Assembly (NCBI RefSeq): GCF_030936135.1
Contig: NC_082618.1
Coordinates: 10,017,034 to 10,081,033 of the forward strand
Source: Gavia stellata
Lineage: Eukaryota > Chordata > Aves > Gaviiformes > Gaviidae
Direction: 5' to 3'
DNA length: 64,000 nucleotides
Shown: positions 1 through 19,649 of the stretch, one piece after another
Layout: the number at the start of each line of letters is the position of its first letter
Numbering within the stretch: the stretch's first letter is position 1
Translations under genes and position numbers: made by a program
The notes under the pieces: generated by a model
What the model saw: only the letters and a program-made list of their open reading frames with translations
Databases searched by the model: none
What the model was told of the DNA's origin: nothing

Positions 1-2033
1 AGCTTTGTGCTAGCGGGACAAAAAGAGTCTGGAGAAAGAGCATCCTCAGCAGCGTCTGCAGCCACTCTCCAGGGCTAAGGACAGTGGGACAAGTGACATG
101 CCTTAAGCACGTCCCCATGGGCAGCCCCGTACCACCATGCTTTCCTGGGAAGCCACAGACCCGTTGCGGGGGCAGACTCCGGGTGCACGGGGGCTTGTTG
201 GAGGCCAGACCCTCCCAGCGCCCGGCGACGCGGCTCCCACGGGGCTGGCAGGTGCTGCTGGGCCACAGCCTTCCCTCTCCTGCCTGCGCCTCTCCCTCCG
301 GGCCGCCCCAAGACAGCCCCGCTTTGAAGCCGTGCCGGGGCTGGCGGCAGCGTCGGTGCTGGAATAAGATGGCTTTTAAACTCGGAGTGAGATGAAAAGC
401 AGCCGGAAACACATCTAACGGGTGACTGGAGGGCTAAGCCTGCTTTTCTCATGCTCGCTTATCCCGGGCTGCTCTGCCAGAGCCCAGGTCCCCCGGGAGC
501 AGCTTTCTCAAGCTCTGCTGCCTGCCCCGGTCCTTTGCTGCTCGCATCCCTCCTCTGCCGAGAGGCGAAGCAACAACGGACTTTCAGCAGAGATGTAAAA
601 AACCATTTTTTGTCATTAAAGCTCCCACGGCGTTTCCTGCCCCAGCTCCCAGGAGCCTACACCAGGCTCTGAAGCGCCAGCCGAGGTGCTTTGCACCATG
701 AGCAGCTGTGGTTCTGGAACAGGAGAGACTCCTGCATCGCTTCTCAGAGCGATTCGGGAGGAGAAATGGGAGACACGGGGGCCTGTTGCTGCCTGGGAGC
801 TAGCAGCATTCAGCAGGCGTGCACGGCACGGCACTGATGGGAGAAAAACCATTCCCTTCCCCAAAGCCCTCCAGGCTAAACCTGCGGTTCCCGTGTTTTC
901 TGGGCACTGACCACCTCTGCTGCTAAACTCTTAACTGAACACACTATAAAACCCTGCCAAGACAGCCCCGTTCCTCACGGCGGCAGGCCGCCAGCCAGCC
1001 AAGAGCAAGAGCCGATGGAGAGCAGAGGTGCCGGGGACGAGCACCGCGGCCCCACGGGGCTGGTGCTGAACCGGAGCAGAGCACATCGCTGCGCACCCGC
1101 TGCTTAACGAGGGGAGACATGAGGAGCACCCCTGGGCAACATCAGCTGAATCACTGCGCTAACAGAGCGACCAAAGCTTTAAATCAGGTTTAAAATAGCC
1201 GAGGACCTTGAATGGCTTTTTACCTATTAGATTTCTGCTCTCCCTCCCATTAAGCTTAACGGAAATGGTTCTGAGGAAAGCAAACCCAAAATGCCACGGC
1301 TCCGCAGGGACGCAGCCGCGAGGGCTGAGCACCCGCCGCAGCAGCTTACAGCTTGTTGAAAAGAGTTTCTTCACCCAGAGACCGCACAGGACCCCTGCGA
1401 GGGGCTGCTCCTGGCATTAGCAACGCAGGAGGCCGGGAGAGGCACGGATCTAATGAGATTTGTACTAATTCACGTGATTCTTTATAAGAACAACGCCACA
1501 CTAAGCCTGTTAAGCCATTCTGGCTGGCCAGGGCTATCCGCTCCCGCTGGTCGCAGCATTGGGCTGGCCTGGCAAAGCCGGCCAGTGCACCCTCCAAAGC
1601 CTGAGGTTTGCTCCGGGAAGCCGGGCACGCATTGTGCCTAGAACACAGCATGCAGAGAGAAATCGTTCCTGTTTCTCCTAACCAGAGCCCTCCGAAAAAA
1701 ACCTCACTTTGATGAGGATGCCCTCCTCGTGCAGTGCCGGGCTCTGTGTCCCAGCGAAAGCAAGCGTTGAACCCATGCATGCTCTGCAGGGCACATGCAG
1801 CCGGGACAGCAAAGCAGAAGTAGCCCTGGGGCTTTTCTGCATCCCACAGCTGCAAACCCACCATCTCTGGCCTTCTCACTGGGTTCTCGATCGAGAATTT
1901 ACAGCACCAACGGGCGGCTGAGGAAGCACTTGAGGTCAAACCCCCCCAGTAACTCGCTCCCCACCCTGTGGGTCACAGCTTGCACCCGTCTCAGATGTGC
2001 CTGACTTTTCCTCCCACTACCCTGATGGAAGAA

Positions 2034-2080
2034 ACTGTTGTTGTTGTTGTGTGTTTCCTTTTCTCTTTTTTTTTTTTTCT
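2034..2080. repeat. TGT trinucleotide run followed by poly-T
   Basis: A short TTG/TGT run is followed by CT-rich sequence and about 15 consecutive T. This is simple sequence only. Confidence 0.8.
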
Positions 2081-3829
2081 TTTCTTAATTGAAAATTGTC
2101 TGAGCCCTCCTCGCGACGCTCCCAGCAAAGGAAAAGGTTACCCCAGTAATCAGCCCCGTGGTGCCAAAGAGTCTGCACCAAATTCAGCTCCGGCCTCCCC
2201 GGCTCTGGGGGAAGCAGACATAAATATGGGTCTCTAATCTCAGACGCGCTCGCTGATAATCTGCTCTGCAATTTGCAGATAGGGTAGTCTGAGCGCTCGC
2301 AGGCTCCAGGGATGCGCGGGGAGGGCAGGGGGAGGCAGGACCCAGGTCCGCTCCGAGGGCTCGGGCTGTTTGTGCATCTTCCTTGCAAACCACCCACAGC
2401 ACACGCGGCCACCAACGAGCCAGGGCCTGATCCTGCACCCCCAGGAGTGGGAGTTCTGGCTTTGGATTTGTGGCAGTCACTTGGGAAATCGTAATCAGCC
2501 CTCTCCCGTTCTGGAGGCATCACAGGCATCGGTGGGGTCGCAAAGCAGCTGGATCTCACAGAGGGGAGTAGTGGGACCCCCCCCCAGTCCTGAAATAGGG
2601 TCGCAGCAAACCACCCCGGCTCACAGGGCAAGTACATGAGCTGCAAAAACCACTTCTTTCGCCACAAGGAGCCACGCTGGGGTATCCCAGGGTCAGGGTC
2701 CCTCCGACCATCCCCGCCTGGGGGACCAGCAGTGAAGCACCTTCCAGCGCTCCCCATCGCTGCTGCCGACGGTGGGGGGCTCACTCGGCCCCTCTCTCGC
2801 AGCCAGGGCAGCCTTGTGCCCCAGCCCACGCTTGGCCAAGACCAGTCACAACGCCCGCCAGTCACTCCAGTAAGAGCGACTTCTTCCCCACTTTGACAAA
2901 TGGGCCAAAAGGAGGAAAACATCCTCCTGTTCCCACGGTGGGGCACAGGGACAGGACCCCACTACCCACCCCGGGGAAGAGCAGGATTTCCCCCTCACGT
3001 CACCAAAGCACAGCACGTGGCAGCATGACAATTTTCTCAGAAAAGCTGAGATTTCTGCCCAGTTCTCCCCCCATCCCAGGAAAACGGGCATTTCATGCAG
3101 GGCTTCAGGCAGACAAAGGGCTCCGGCCACCCGGTCTGTCAGCCGAGGCTGAGGGATGCATCTCCACTTGAAAACAACAACTGGGAAAAAAACCAGTCCA
3201 GCTGGGATAAAAATCCCAAACACTCCCTCTCGTGGAGGCAGTCTCTCCCGCTGCCTGGGAGAGCGGGAAAGGTCTTGTTCCAAAAACCATCCCAAGGACG
3301 AGGGGCTCTGCAGGAACGAGGGGTCTGTGGGAGCTGGTGACACGCTCCGCCCACGGCACTGAGCACCAGTGGGGACCTTCGGCGTGAGCAGGGGAGAGCG
3401 GGTGTGGGATGGGGCGAGCTCGGGGCTGGCTGCGCAGCCATGCCCATCTCTCCGGGATCTCAGGCGCTTCTGATACTTTAACAGCCAAAGCACCTTCCCT
3501 TCCCAGTGACGGGGAGAAAGCGCATATCTTTAGCGCCTGATGTAGATGAGGGAAACGCTGGAGATACCTGTTGGTATTTACCTTGGCTGAACCCTGATTT
3601 GTCTCTTTTAAAGCCATTTTGAGGGTGCCCACAGCCCTGACATGGCCCAGGCGGGGAGGACAGCTCTTGAGCTGGAGCAGCACAGGGACGACAGCATCGC
3701 AGTGTCTCCACCAGCTCATTATTTCCCAGCCTGGGGAATTATTTCCCAAAAGTCTTTAACCGATTCCCCCCAACTGCACAGGATTTTGCACTGACAACAC
3801 CTTTCTGCTGGGAACCAAGCCAAGATCTC

Positions 3830-4100
3830 CACAAGGTCATTTTGCAAAGACAATTAGGTAGTCCCTCGACAGCGCTGTCTCATTTTAATTAGATCTTATT
3901 TCCAAAGAATTACCGAGCATGCCAGGCCCAAGGCTGAAGGCAAGGACCATTTACAGAAATCAATGGGAGGCGAAGGACAGATGTACCTGTGCTTATGTCA
4001 CCAGTTACAGCGATGCCAACTTGACAAGGGAAAGAAGCAGACTTTCTCGCACGATTTCGTCCATTAATACTTCAGGCAATATAAAACCCAGCGTGCAGAA
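3830..4100. promoter_or_regulatory. Candidate conserved regulatory block 3' of TBX2
   Basis: An AT-richer stretch in a GC-moderate region carries homeodomain-type cores (CAATTAG near 3851, TTTTAATTAG near 3883, CCATTAATAC near 4061). The local density of such words is typical of developmental enhancers. No alignment was possible, so this is inference from composition and motif content. Confidence 0.3.
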
Positions 4101-4550
4101 GACAGACCATCACCACTTCTGGCTGCTTCTTCGTGCTTAGGTGCCTTGGAGCAAGCGTGTGTTGCTTTCTGAGGGGGTCTATAGATGTAACATGTACATT
4201 TTTGGCAGAAGCCACAAAGCTGGGGAACAGCGCCGGGCCCTTGTCGATCCGTGGGACAGCTGCTCACACGTATATGTTTGCACACACAGGACACACATAT
4301 AGAAAAAGTGAACATATACCCATGCAACGGCCCTCACAAGGTGCACCACGGCGGTGCAGGTGGCAGGGCCCAGGCTGGGACAGCAGGGAACAGACGGACT
4401 GGAGGCTGGGCACAACGCGGGGGTGCGGGAGGGTCACTGCCGCAGACCCCCCCAGCCCCGCGCGATGTGAGAACCCAAACCCCGGAGCTCACACCGGTGC
4501 AGCCGGTACGGGCTGCTGCGCAGCCGCCCCTCCAGAAAACCCCCCTGACC

Positions 4551-4655
4551 AGCCCCTCCACCGGCCGCCCCCTCCCGGGGCCGCCCCCCCGGGGAATCCC
4601 CCCGAGGAGCCCCTCCACCGGCCGCCCCCCCGGGGCCGCCCCCACGGCGCGACTG
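4551..4655. repeat. Tandem duplication, period 57 bp
   Basis: The word AGCCCCTCCACCGGCCGCCC begins at 4551 and again at 4608. Both copies continue into a CCGGGGCCGCCCCC block; the first copy has a few extra bases. The array is almost entirely C and G. Confidence 0.8.
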
Positions 4656-5726
4656 CGCCACCTGGCGGCCGATCGTGGGGCGGCGGCGGGCCCAGCCGGG
4701 ACGGGACGGGCACGGCTGGGACGGACCCGACGGGACGTTTCGGAGCCGCAGCACACCCCGGGGAAGGAAAAACCCCGGGTTTTTTTCCTGCGGCCCCAGA
4801 GCAAAGCGGTGCTGCGCGGGCCGTTGCTGCGCCGCTCCCCTTCGGCAGGGTGCTGGGAGCGGTTTGGCCCCCGAAAAGAGCGGCGGAGGGGGCAGTTGGG
4901 TGCCTCCCGCGAGTCTCCGGCCCGGCCCGTCGGATGTCCCGAGCAGAGGCCCGCCGGGGCGCGGCCGCGCCTCCTCCCTTCCCGGAGGAAGGCCTGGGAA
5001 AGGGCTCGGGCGGGCACCGCGGGGCGACGGGCCCGGCTCTCCCTCGCCGTCACCCGCCGCTGTAAACAACAGGAATAAACCGAGAGACTCCCCTTTCCCC
5101 TTTCCCACCCTGCCTTGGAGCAAAGACGGGGCAAACGGTGCCTGCGGCTAAGAACCAGCTTTGCATCAAAATAAACAGTTGCTTTTTTCCTGAAAATGTT
5201 TTTAACCCCCCCCCAGACACCCGCACAGATCAAAGCGCCTCTGGGAACCTTGTGGCAGGGAACAGCCTGGACGGCTGCTTCGTTCTTCCTTCCCCCCAGA
5301 CCGTGCCCGGCCCGGGGCGAGGACTGTGCCCCACGGGGTTAACGGGCCAGAACCGACTTGCGGGACTTGGGGAGACACAACGAGGCCTTTGGGACACCAG
5401 TGCCCGGAGGAAAAACCTGGGCAGAGGGTCCGGGGCTTTCCCGGAGGGAAAAAGCCCTGGAGCAGGCGGGGGGGGGCTTACCCGAGCAGGCTGCTGCAGA
5501 GACAAACTGTACTCCACACCAGGGCTCTGAGGGCGCCCCGTCGGGGCTCAGCCCCCTGTTCCCAACCCCACTAACGGGGCGGGAGGGAAGGGGTGGGGGG
5601 GGGGCACAGCAGCCCCGCAACGACCCACTGACCTCGCCGGGACCAGCGGCAGCAGCACAAAGTGAGTACGCGCCCCGCGCAACCCCATAAATCACGTCGG
5701 CCACAGGTGCGGAGCTGCCACCGCGG

Positions 5727-5771
5727 CTGCGCATCCCGCCCCGATGGACGCAGGTGCGGCGGGATGCGCAG
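5727..5771. repeat. Perfect 14-bp inverted repeat with 17-nt loop
   Basis: CTGCGCATCCCGCC at 5727-5740 is the exact reverse complement of GGCGGGATGCGCAG at 5758-5771. The 17-nt loop contains GCAGGTGC, and the CAGGTG core recurs just outside, at 5704 and 5770. Confidence 0.85.
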
Positions 5772-6250
5772 GTGCCCTGCGCGGCCGGGGCCGGGGCCGC
5801 GGGTGCGCAGCGCTACACGGATGCCCAACCGTGGGGGGAGGCAGCGCTCCGCGGAGGCCCCCGGCGCTGCGCTTTGCCTATTGATCCGCGATCGGGGGCG
5901 GCAGACAGAGCGGCGGCCCCGCGGATAATTGGGGCTCCGAGGCCGTGACCGCGCCCGCCCCCCCCTCTCCGCGCTCCGCGGGGGGCAGCGCCGGCGAGGC
6001 CCTAATTGGGAGCCGCAGCCGGGGGCTCGGCCCGCCCCGCTTTGTCCGGGGCGCGGAGGCAGCGCGGCACAAAGAGCTGCCCGCCCCGCTGCCGCCGGGC
6101 CGGGGCTGCCCTTCCCCGACGGCCGCGCCCGGGGTGCTCCAGCCGGGGCTGGCAGGTGCTCGTTGAGATGCTCAAAGCGGGGATTTGAACCTGCATGTGG
6201 CACCGGCGGGCCCTGGGAGCCCCCCGGGGCTGGGGGAGCTCCCGGTGCAG

Positions 6251-7740
6251 GGCAGGACCCTGGCACCGCGGTGTGCCCGGCTTCATGGCATCATTCTCGG
6301 GGTGCGGCCCCGCCTGCGTTTCCCCTGGGGTGTACAGCGCTCAGCTCCTATAAACCCCGCACAGACGTGACGAAAAGCAGTATTTCCCCACCCTCCCCAG
6401 CAGTCAGGGCCTGAGTGCACCCAGCAAGGTGCCACCACCTCCCTCGCCCCTTCTGCCACGCACCAGTGACCCGACGTGCTCAGGGAGCGTGCGGTGGCAC
6501 CGGGATAATGCGCACACGCGGGCCAGCAGCACAGCCCCGCAGCTCGGGTGAGGGCTGGCTTGTCCTACGAAGCCACCGCTGGGCCTGTGTGGGGACAGGA
6601 GTTGTGGCAGCGTTCCCCTCCACAGGACTGCGAGATGCTGTGGCGCGAGCCCGTGGTCCTGTTCACAAACCCACCCGTGGAGCCATTCCGGCAGCGCTGT
6701 CGTGCTGCACGGCGGCTCGGCGGCCACGTTAGCCGGGGTTTGTCCACCGGGCCCACGAAACTCTCAGGGCAGGAATGCTCTTTTTAGTGTCTAGCCAAGC
6801 ACCTTGGGCATTTAGCTGAAGAAATTCAGCAGCCACCACAAGCCCTAGTGAAACCCTCCGTGTTTGGTTATCTCGCCGCATTTGGTGAGACAGTGCCAGC
6901 GTTACCCACTAGTTAAACACCAGCACCTTCTGCCAGACGGAGGCCCGCAGAGCACCCAGCGCTTTATTTTTGTGACTCGACAGTGACCACAGCACACAGT
7001 GACCACAGCACATGGAGCAGCTGAGCCAGGTTTTGTTGGGTGCATTGTGGGGTGCAGAGTGGCGAGGGGGGGGGGGGCTGTGCCACCACAGGACCTCCTT
7101 GCCCTTTTTCATAGCTGAGGAAAATAATCCCAGCCCAGTGCGTGACTAGCTGCTGGTCGAGCTGTTTGAATAGGGTTTCTCGGAACCTGGGTTTGGCCAT
7201 GGCGGGCCTGCAGTAGCTCTGCTCCTGCCAAAACACGCTGCTGCCCACACCCCCTGGCTGGGAGGGCCAGGCCCTGCTCCCTGCCCTCGGGCAGTGTCCC
7301 TCGAGGTCACCGTCATGAACCCACCCTTTGCAGGGAACATTTTTCCCTCCGCAGTGAAGAGCGGCTTCGTGCTCAGTGGACAGGTTGGGATGCCTCACCA
7401 GCACCAGCGCTCAGCCCCCGAGGAGGACGTGACACTTAAACCTTCTCTGCCCCCCAGCCCAGGCCGGACGACGCGGCTGTCCCCGACCCACCAGGACAGC
7501 AGGAACCCGGCATGAGGCTCCCCCGGCGCTGGCTGTGTTCAGCAGCACCGTCACCATCTCCCCGCTATGCTTGCCCCAGCCAGCTTAGCCTAAACACAGC
7601 GTTGTTGGACGGGTGGTGGAAAGGGCCGGGGGAGCCCCCGCACAGGCACACGCTGTACTCCCCCTCACTGAAAACAGAGCCCATCAAAATTTTACTCATC
7701 CTGAGTGATGTTTATTCAGAAATAATCCCGCAAGCCTAAT
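6251..7740. other. Intergenic DNA, no gene recognised
   Basis: Moderate GC with short open frames that look like chance. The only clear structure is the 16-bp tandem duplication at 6981-7012. Confidence 0.6.
6981..7012. repeat. Perfect tandem duplication of a 16-mer
   Basis: CAGTGACCACAGCACA occurs twice head to tail (6981-6996, 6997-7012) with no mismatch, which suggests a recent duplication. Confidence 0.9.
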
Positions 7741-9045
7741 TTTAGTAACTACACTTCCCTCCTCCTGTTCAAGCGGTTCCCACCCTGCCGGTCCCCCCCG
7801 CCGGCAGAAACGGCCCCGCCCCTCTCGGTGAGGCGCAGCGGCTCCTCTCCCGCCGTCGGGGAACCCAGCCCCAGCATCTCCCCTCAGACGCTGCCGCGAC
7901 GGGGCGGGAGGGAGCGGGGTCCGCAGCCCCTTCCCTGCCTGCAGGCCCCCGCAGCGCTGGGGCGGGGGGTCGGGGGAGGCCGGGGAGGAGCCGCGGCCGC
8001 GCACGACCCGCCCCGTCGGGGCCGGGCGGCGGCGGGTGCGCGGCGACACCAGCAGAGGGCGCCCTGCGCCCGGCGCTGCGCCTCAGCGCCCGAGGGGGAC
8101 GCGCCCCCCGCCCCTCCCGCAATTGGGTTCATAAATCTTCCCCGGAACGGGAGAAGGGTAATTGGTGAGGAAAAGGGCTGTTTGCGTCCTCCTCGGCCGC
8201 GCCCCGCAACGCCCCGAGCGGCTCCGAGCGCGGGGGGAGGCGTGGGGACCCACAGCCCCCGCCCCGGGGCAGCCCCATCCCCGACGGTACCGGCGTCCCC
8301 GGGTCACCCCTTCCCCATCCCCGACGGTGCCGCTCTGCCCGGCTCATTCCTTCCCCGTCGGTGCCGGTGTGACCGGCGCACCCCAATCCCGGCCGGCACC
8401 GCTGTACCTGAGCGCCTCCCGTCCCCGCCGGTACCGGTGCGCACCCCCGCAGCACGGCGAGGCGGTACCGGGGTGCCCGGGCCCTGCCCTCCCCGGGCGG
8501 CACCGGCGCACACCCCCGGGCCGTCCCGCTGCGCCCCGAGGGCGTTGCGGGCAGACCCGCACCCGCGGAGGGTCCCGGCGCTGCATCCTCCCCCGGGAGA
8601 TCCCCGTGTGGGCCCGCTAGCGCACCCGCGGACGCCTCCGCGCCCCACCCTGCGCAGGTGCGCCGACACCTCCCCGGCGGCGGGGCGGCTTGTGGGGCGG
8701 GCAAAGGCCCTGAAGGCAGAAATCCCCCGACGGGCAGAGCCGGCGGAGGTTCCCCGTCCCCGGGAGCCCCCGCGGAGCGCTGCGCCGGGGCGGGTGGCCG
8801 TGCACCTCGGGGCACTTTCACCCTTCCCCATCAAACCCGGGGCCCGGCAGCCCGCGCTGGGGCCGGGGAAGCCGCCGGGGATGCGCGGTCCCTTCCGCCG
8901 CCGCGGAGAACCGAGCCCTGGCGTGGGCCGGGCCGCCCGCGCAGCGCTGCGCACCTGCGGAGGAACGGCGGCCCCGACGGGGCGATGCGGCCCCGGGAAG
9001 GCGGCGGGAATGAAACAGGCGGGAGCCGGCAGGACTTCTCCGAGT
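7741..9045. other. CpG island immediately 3' of the TBX2 transcript end
   Basis: A CpG-dense block ends abruptly near 9040, where the AT-rich TBX2 3' UTR begins. Long overlapping open frames on both strands are composition artefacts and resemble no known protein. It contains the degenerate minisatellite at 8272-8515. Confidence 0.6.
8272..8515. repeat. Degenerate GC-rich minisatellite, unit about 33-45 bp
   Basis: Successive copies share a core like CCCCGACGGTACCGGCG: CCGACGGTACCGG (8280), CCGACGGTGCCGC (8320), CCGTCGGTGCCGG (8356), CGGCCGGCACCGC (8390), CCGCCGGTACCGG (8427), GGCGGTACCGGGG (8461) and GGGCGGCACCGGC (8497). Spacing varies and copies have diverged, so the array is old. Confidence 0.75.
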
Positions 9046-9051
9046 AGTTTT

Positions 9052-9234
9052 TTTATTGAAAGATGTGAGAATTCATCAAAACTGAACAGACAGATACCCG
9101 AGTAACCAGCACGTTGCAAATCATGTATCTTTTTATTTTAAAACAAATATAGAGCACAGTCCTGTGATATTTAAATTTATTATACTTTTTTTTTTTTTTG
9201 TTCTGGAGCGAAAAATAAAAACCTGAGGTTTATT
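9052..9234 (-). terminator. TBX2: Cluster of TBX2 polyadenylation signals
   Basis: Minus-strand AATAAA (plus TTTATT) occurs at 9229-9234, 9176-9181, 9132-9137 and 9052-9057. A further copy at 9649-9654 could give a shorter UTR. The abrupt return to CpG-rich DNA below 9045 suggests the main transcript ends near the lower members. Confidence 0.5.
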
Positions 9235-9561
9235 CCTGCATTCTCTATACCCCGCACTGTAGCAATATTTTAGTTACGATTTGGATTCTTTTTTTTTTTT
9301 TTTTTTCCCTTGCAAAAGTCCATTAAGGAATTGAACTCTTCGTTTCAGTGACTCCAAAAATTGTTTTACCGGTGGCACATGATTGTCCTAGAGAACAGGC
9401 GGGATAAACAATATTTTAAAACACCGTTAAAGAAACCGATATCTCCTTCAATCACAAAGAGCTAAATAGTTTTCATTTACAATATATATGTTCATGTAAA
9501 ATGGAAAAAAAAAAAAACAAAACCAAAAAAACTTAAATGCGATGAGTTAAACTCTAAATAT

Positions 9562-9569
9562 TATGTACA
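9562..9569 (-). promoter_or_regulatory. Pumilio response element in TBX2 3' UTR
   Basis: The minus strand reads TGTACATA, matching the Pumilio consensus UGUANAUA. A partial site (TGTACATT) lies a few bases away at about 9574-9581. Confidence 0.45.
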
Positions 9570-9630
9570 CACCAATGTACAACTCTGAATAAATTAATAC
9601 CAATTTGCATATTCTGGGATCCTTATAGCT

Positions 9631-9638
9631 TATTTACA
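9631..9638 (-). promoter_or_regulatory. Second Pumilio response element in TBX2 3' UTR
   Basis: The minus strand reads TGTAAATA, an exact UGUANAUA match, 62 bp from the element at 9562. Confidence 0.45.
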
Positions 9639-10192
9639 CAAATTACCATTTATTTCATAAATATCTGCCCGGGTACCCGCGGGGCTCCCCCCGCCGTACC
9701 AGCTCTGCGCGGCGGCGGCTGCCGAGGCGGTTTGTTTCCCATGTTTCGGTTCTTTTTTTTTTTTTTAATTATTTTTTCCTCCCCCCTCCCCTTGCACAGC
9801 TGAGGTTTCGGCCCCGCTCACCTCCCCGGGGCCGGGGCCGGGACCGGGGCCGCCCCCTCCGTCGGGTGCCTCCGCGCCGGCTCGTTGCCCCCCCCTCCCC
9901 GAGCTGCCCAGTGCCCGGAGCGGGGGAGCGGAGGGTCCGGGGGGCTCCGCAGCCGCGCTGGAGCGGGGGGGAGCCGCTCCCAGCCCCACAGCCGGGGGGG
10001 CGGGCGAGCCGTGCGCTCCCACCTCTCGCTCCTGGCTCTGGGGCGGTGGGTCCGCTCGGTCGGCGGAGCTCCATCCCTCTGCTCCAGCCCCCCGCTCCCA
10101 CCCCTCGCTCCGCAATAAATATTTATCCTGTGCTGTACAAAATACCAGTGCTTCTCCGCCCCGCCGGGAGGGCTCGCTGCCCGCCCCGTCGG

Positions 10193-19081
<8,889 letters not shown>

Positions 19082-19085
<4 letters not shown>

Positions 19086-19093
19086 CGGTGCAT
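19082..19093 (-). promoter_or_regulatory. Three-codon uORF overlapping the TBX2 start codon
   Basis: The minus strand reads ATG CAC CGA TGA. The stop TGA (19084-19082) overlaps the TBX2 ATG (19085-19083) in an ATGA arrangement. Both ATGs have weak contexts. This could set initiation at Met1 by reinitiation, with Met11 as a leaky-scanning alternative. Confidence 0.55.
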
Positions 19094-19500
19094 CCACAAA
19101 TCCAGGAGAAAAAGAGGGATTCCCTTCACAAAAAAGGTGTGGGGTGGGGTGGGGTGGTTGGTTTTTTTTTTTTCTTCTCTCCTGCCCAGCGAACTCGCTC
19201 GAGTCTCTGGAAGAGGAAGGAAAATCAACACCACACACACACAAAAAAAAAAAAAAAAAGCCGAGAAAAAAAAAAGCCGAAAAACAGCGGAACTAGATCT
19301 GGGAAAAAAAAAAAAAAAAAAAAAAGATGAAGAAGAAGAAGAGGAAAAAAAAAAGAGAGGCAGTTCCCGGCTCCTGGGACTCCCGGTCTGCGGAGGGGAG
19401 ACAGTAGGTCCTTATTTTTGGTTGTTGTTGTTGCAGCGAGGGAGAGCGAGCGAGGGAGAGAGCCCTCCCGGTAAAGTCCTTCCCGACACTAAAATAGAAA
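19086..19500 (-). other. TBX2: TBX2 5' untranslated region (inferred extent)
   Basis: From the start codon upstream, the transcript sense has several long T tracts (plus poly-A at about 19240-19258 and 19302-19325), a GT repeat (19229-19241) and CCACCCCACC repeats. No in-frame ATG precedes Met1. No TATA box was found; a TATTTTAG word (plus CTAAAATA at about 19488) could act as a weak equivalent. The start site is not directly visible. Confidence 0.45.
19229..19325. repeat. CA repeat and poly-A tracts in the TBX2 5' UTR
   Basis: CA units are followed by about 17 A, further A tracts, and a run of about 23 A at 19302-19325, then GAAGAAGAAG. In the mRNA sense these are pyrimidine tracts. Confidence 0.85.
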
Positions 19501-19649
19501 CAAAAGCCGGCGCGGGGCTGCGCGGAGCGGCGCGGGGCGCGGCGGGGCAGGGGCGGCCGCGCTGGCCCTCACACCCCCGCGGGCCCTGGCTGCGCCCCGG
19601 CGGGGCCGGCCCGGCTGCGCGCTCCGCGGACGGCGCTGGGGCGAGGGCT

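Larger units (their letters stand above)
1..4430. other. Intergenic DNA downstream of TBX2, no gene recognised
   Basis: No open frame here resembles a known protein, and none shows splice sites with coding bias. Composition is moderate GC with short AT-rich patches. By conserved amniote gene order this is the start of the TBX2-TBX4 interval, but no TBX4 exon was found. Simple repeats and one candidate regulatory block are listed separately. Confidence 0.6.
4431..6250. other. CpG island downstream of TBX2
   Basis: About 1.8 kb of very GC-rich, CpG-dense sequence. Long open frames occur on both strands in several phases, as expected from stop-codon depletion in GC-rich DNA, and none resembles a known protein. 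It may mark a regulatory element or an unannotated non-coding transcript start in the TBX2-TBX4 interval. Confidence 0.6.
9046..10192 (-). other. TBX2: TBX2 3' untranslated region
   Basis: This is the block between the TBX2 stop codon and the last minus-strand AATAAA signals. From 9046 to about 9660 it is strongly AT-rich with long T tracts, in sharp contrast to both neighbours; the part next to the stop (9660-10192) is GC-rich. Its length of about 1.1 kb is similar to mammalian TBX2 3' UTRs as known. The exact cleavage site is inferred, not seen. Confidence 0.7.

Noticed and set aside
6160-6200. tRNA-like GGATTTGAACC word
   Set aside because: It resembles a T-arm complement, but no acceptor, D or anticodon stems could be found around it.
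1-9045. TBX4 exons downstream of TBX2
   Set aside because: No T-box peptide or TBX4-like exon was seen on either strand; TBX4 is probably beyond the left edge.
7828-9105. 425-codon plus-strand open frame
   Set aside because: Same composition artefact; it runs through a minisatellite and into the TBX2 3' UTR antisense.
19160-19244. In-frame N-terminal extension of TBX2 upstream of Met1
   Set aside because: The frame is open, but the apparent start is TTG and no ATG lies in frame; the extension is low-complexity leader sequence.
19408-19426. CArG (SRF) box CCTTATTTTTGG in the TBX2 leader
   Set aside because: The AT core is eight bases, not six, so it does not match CC(A/T)6GG.
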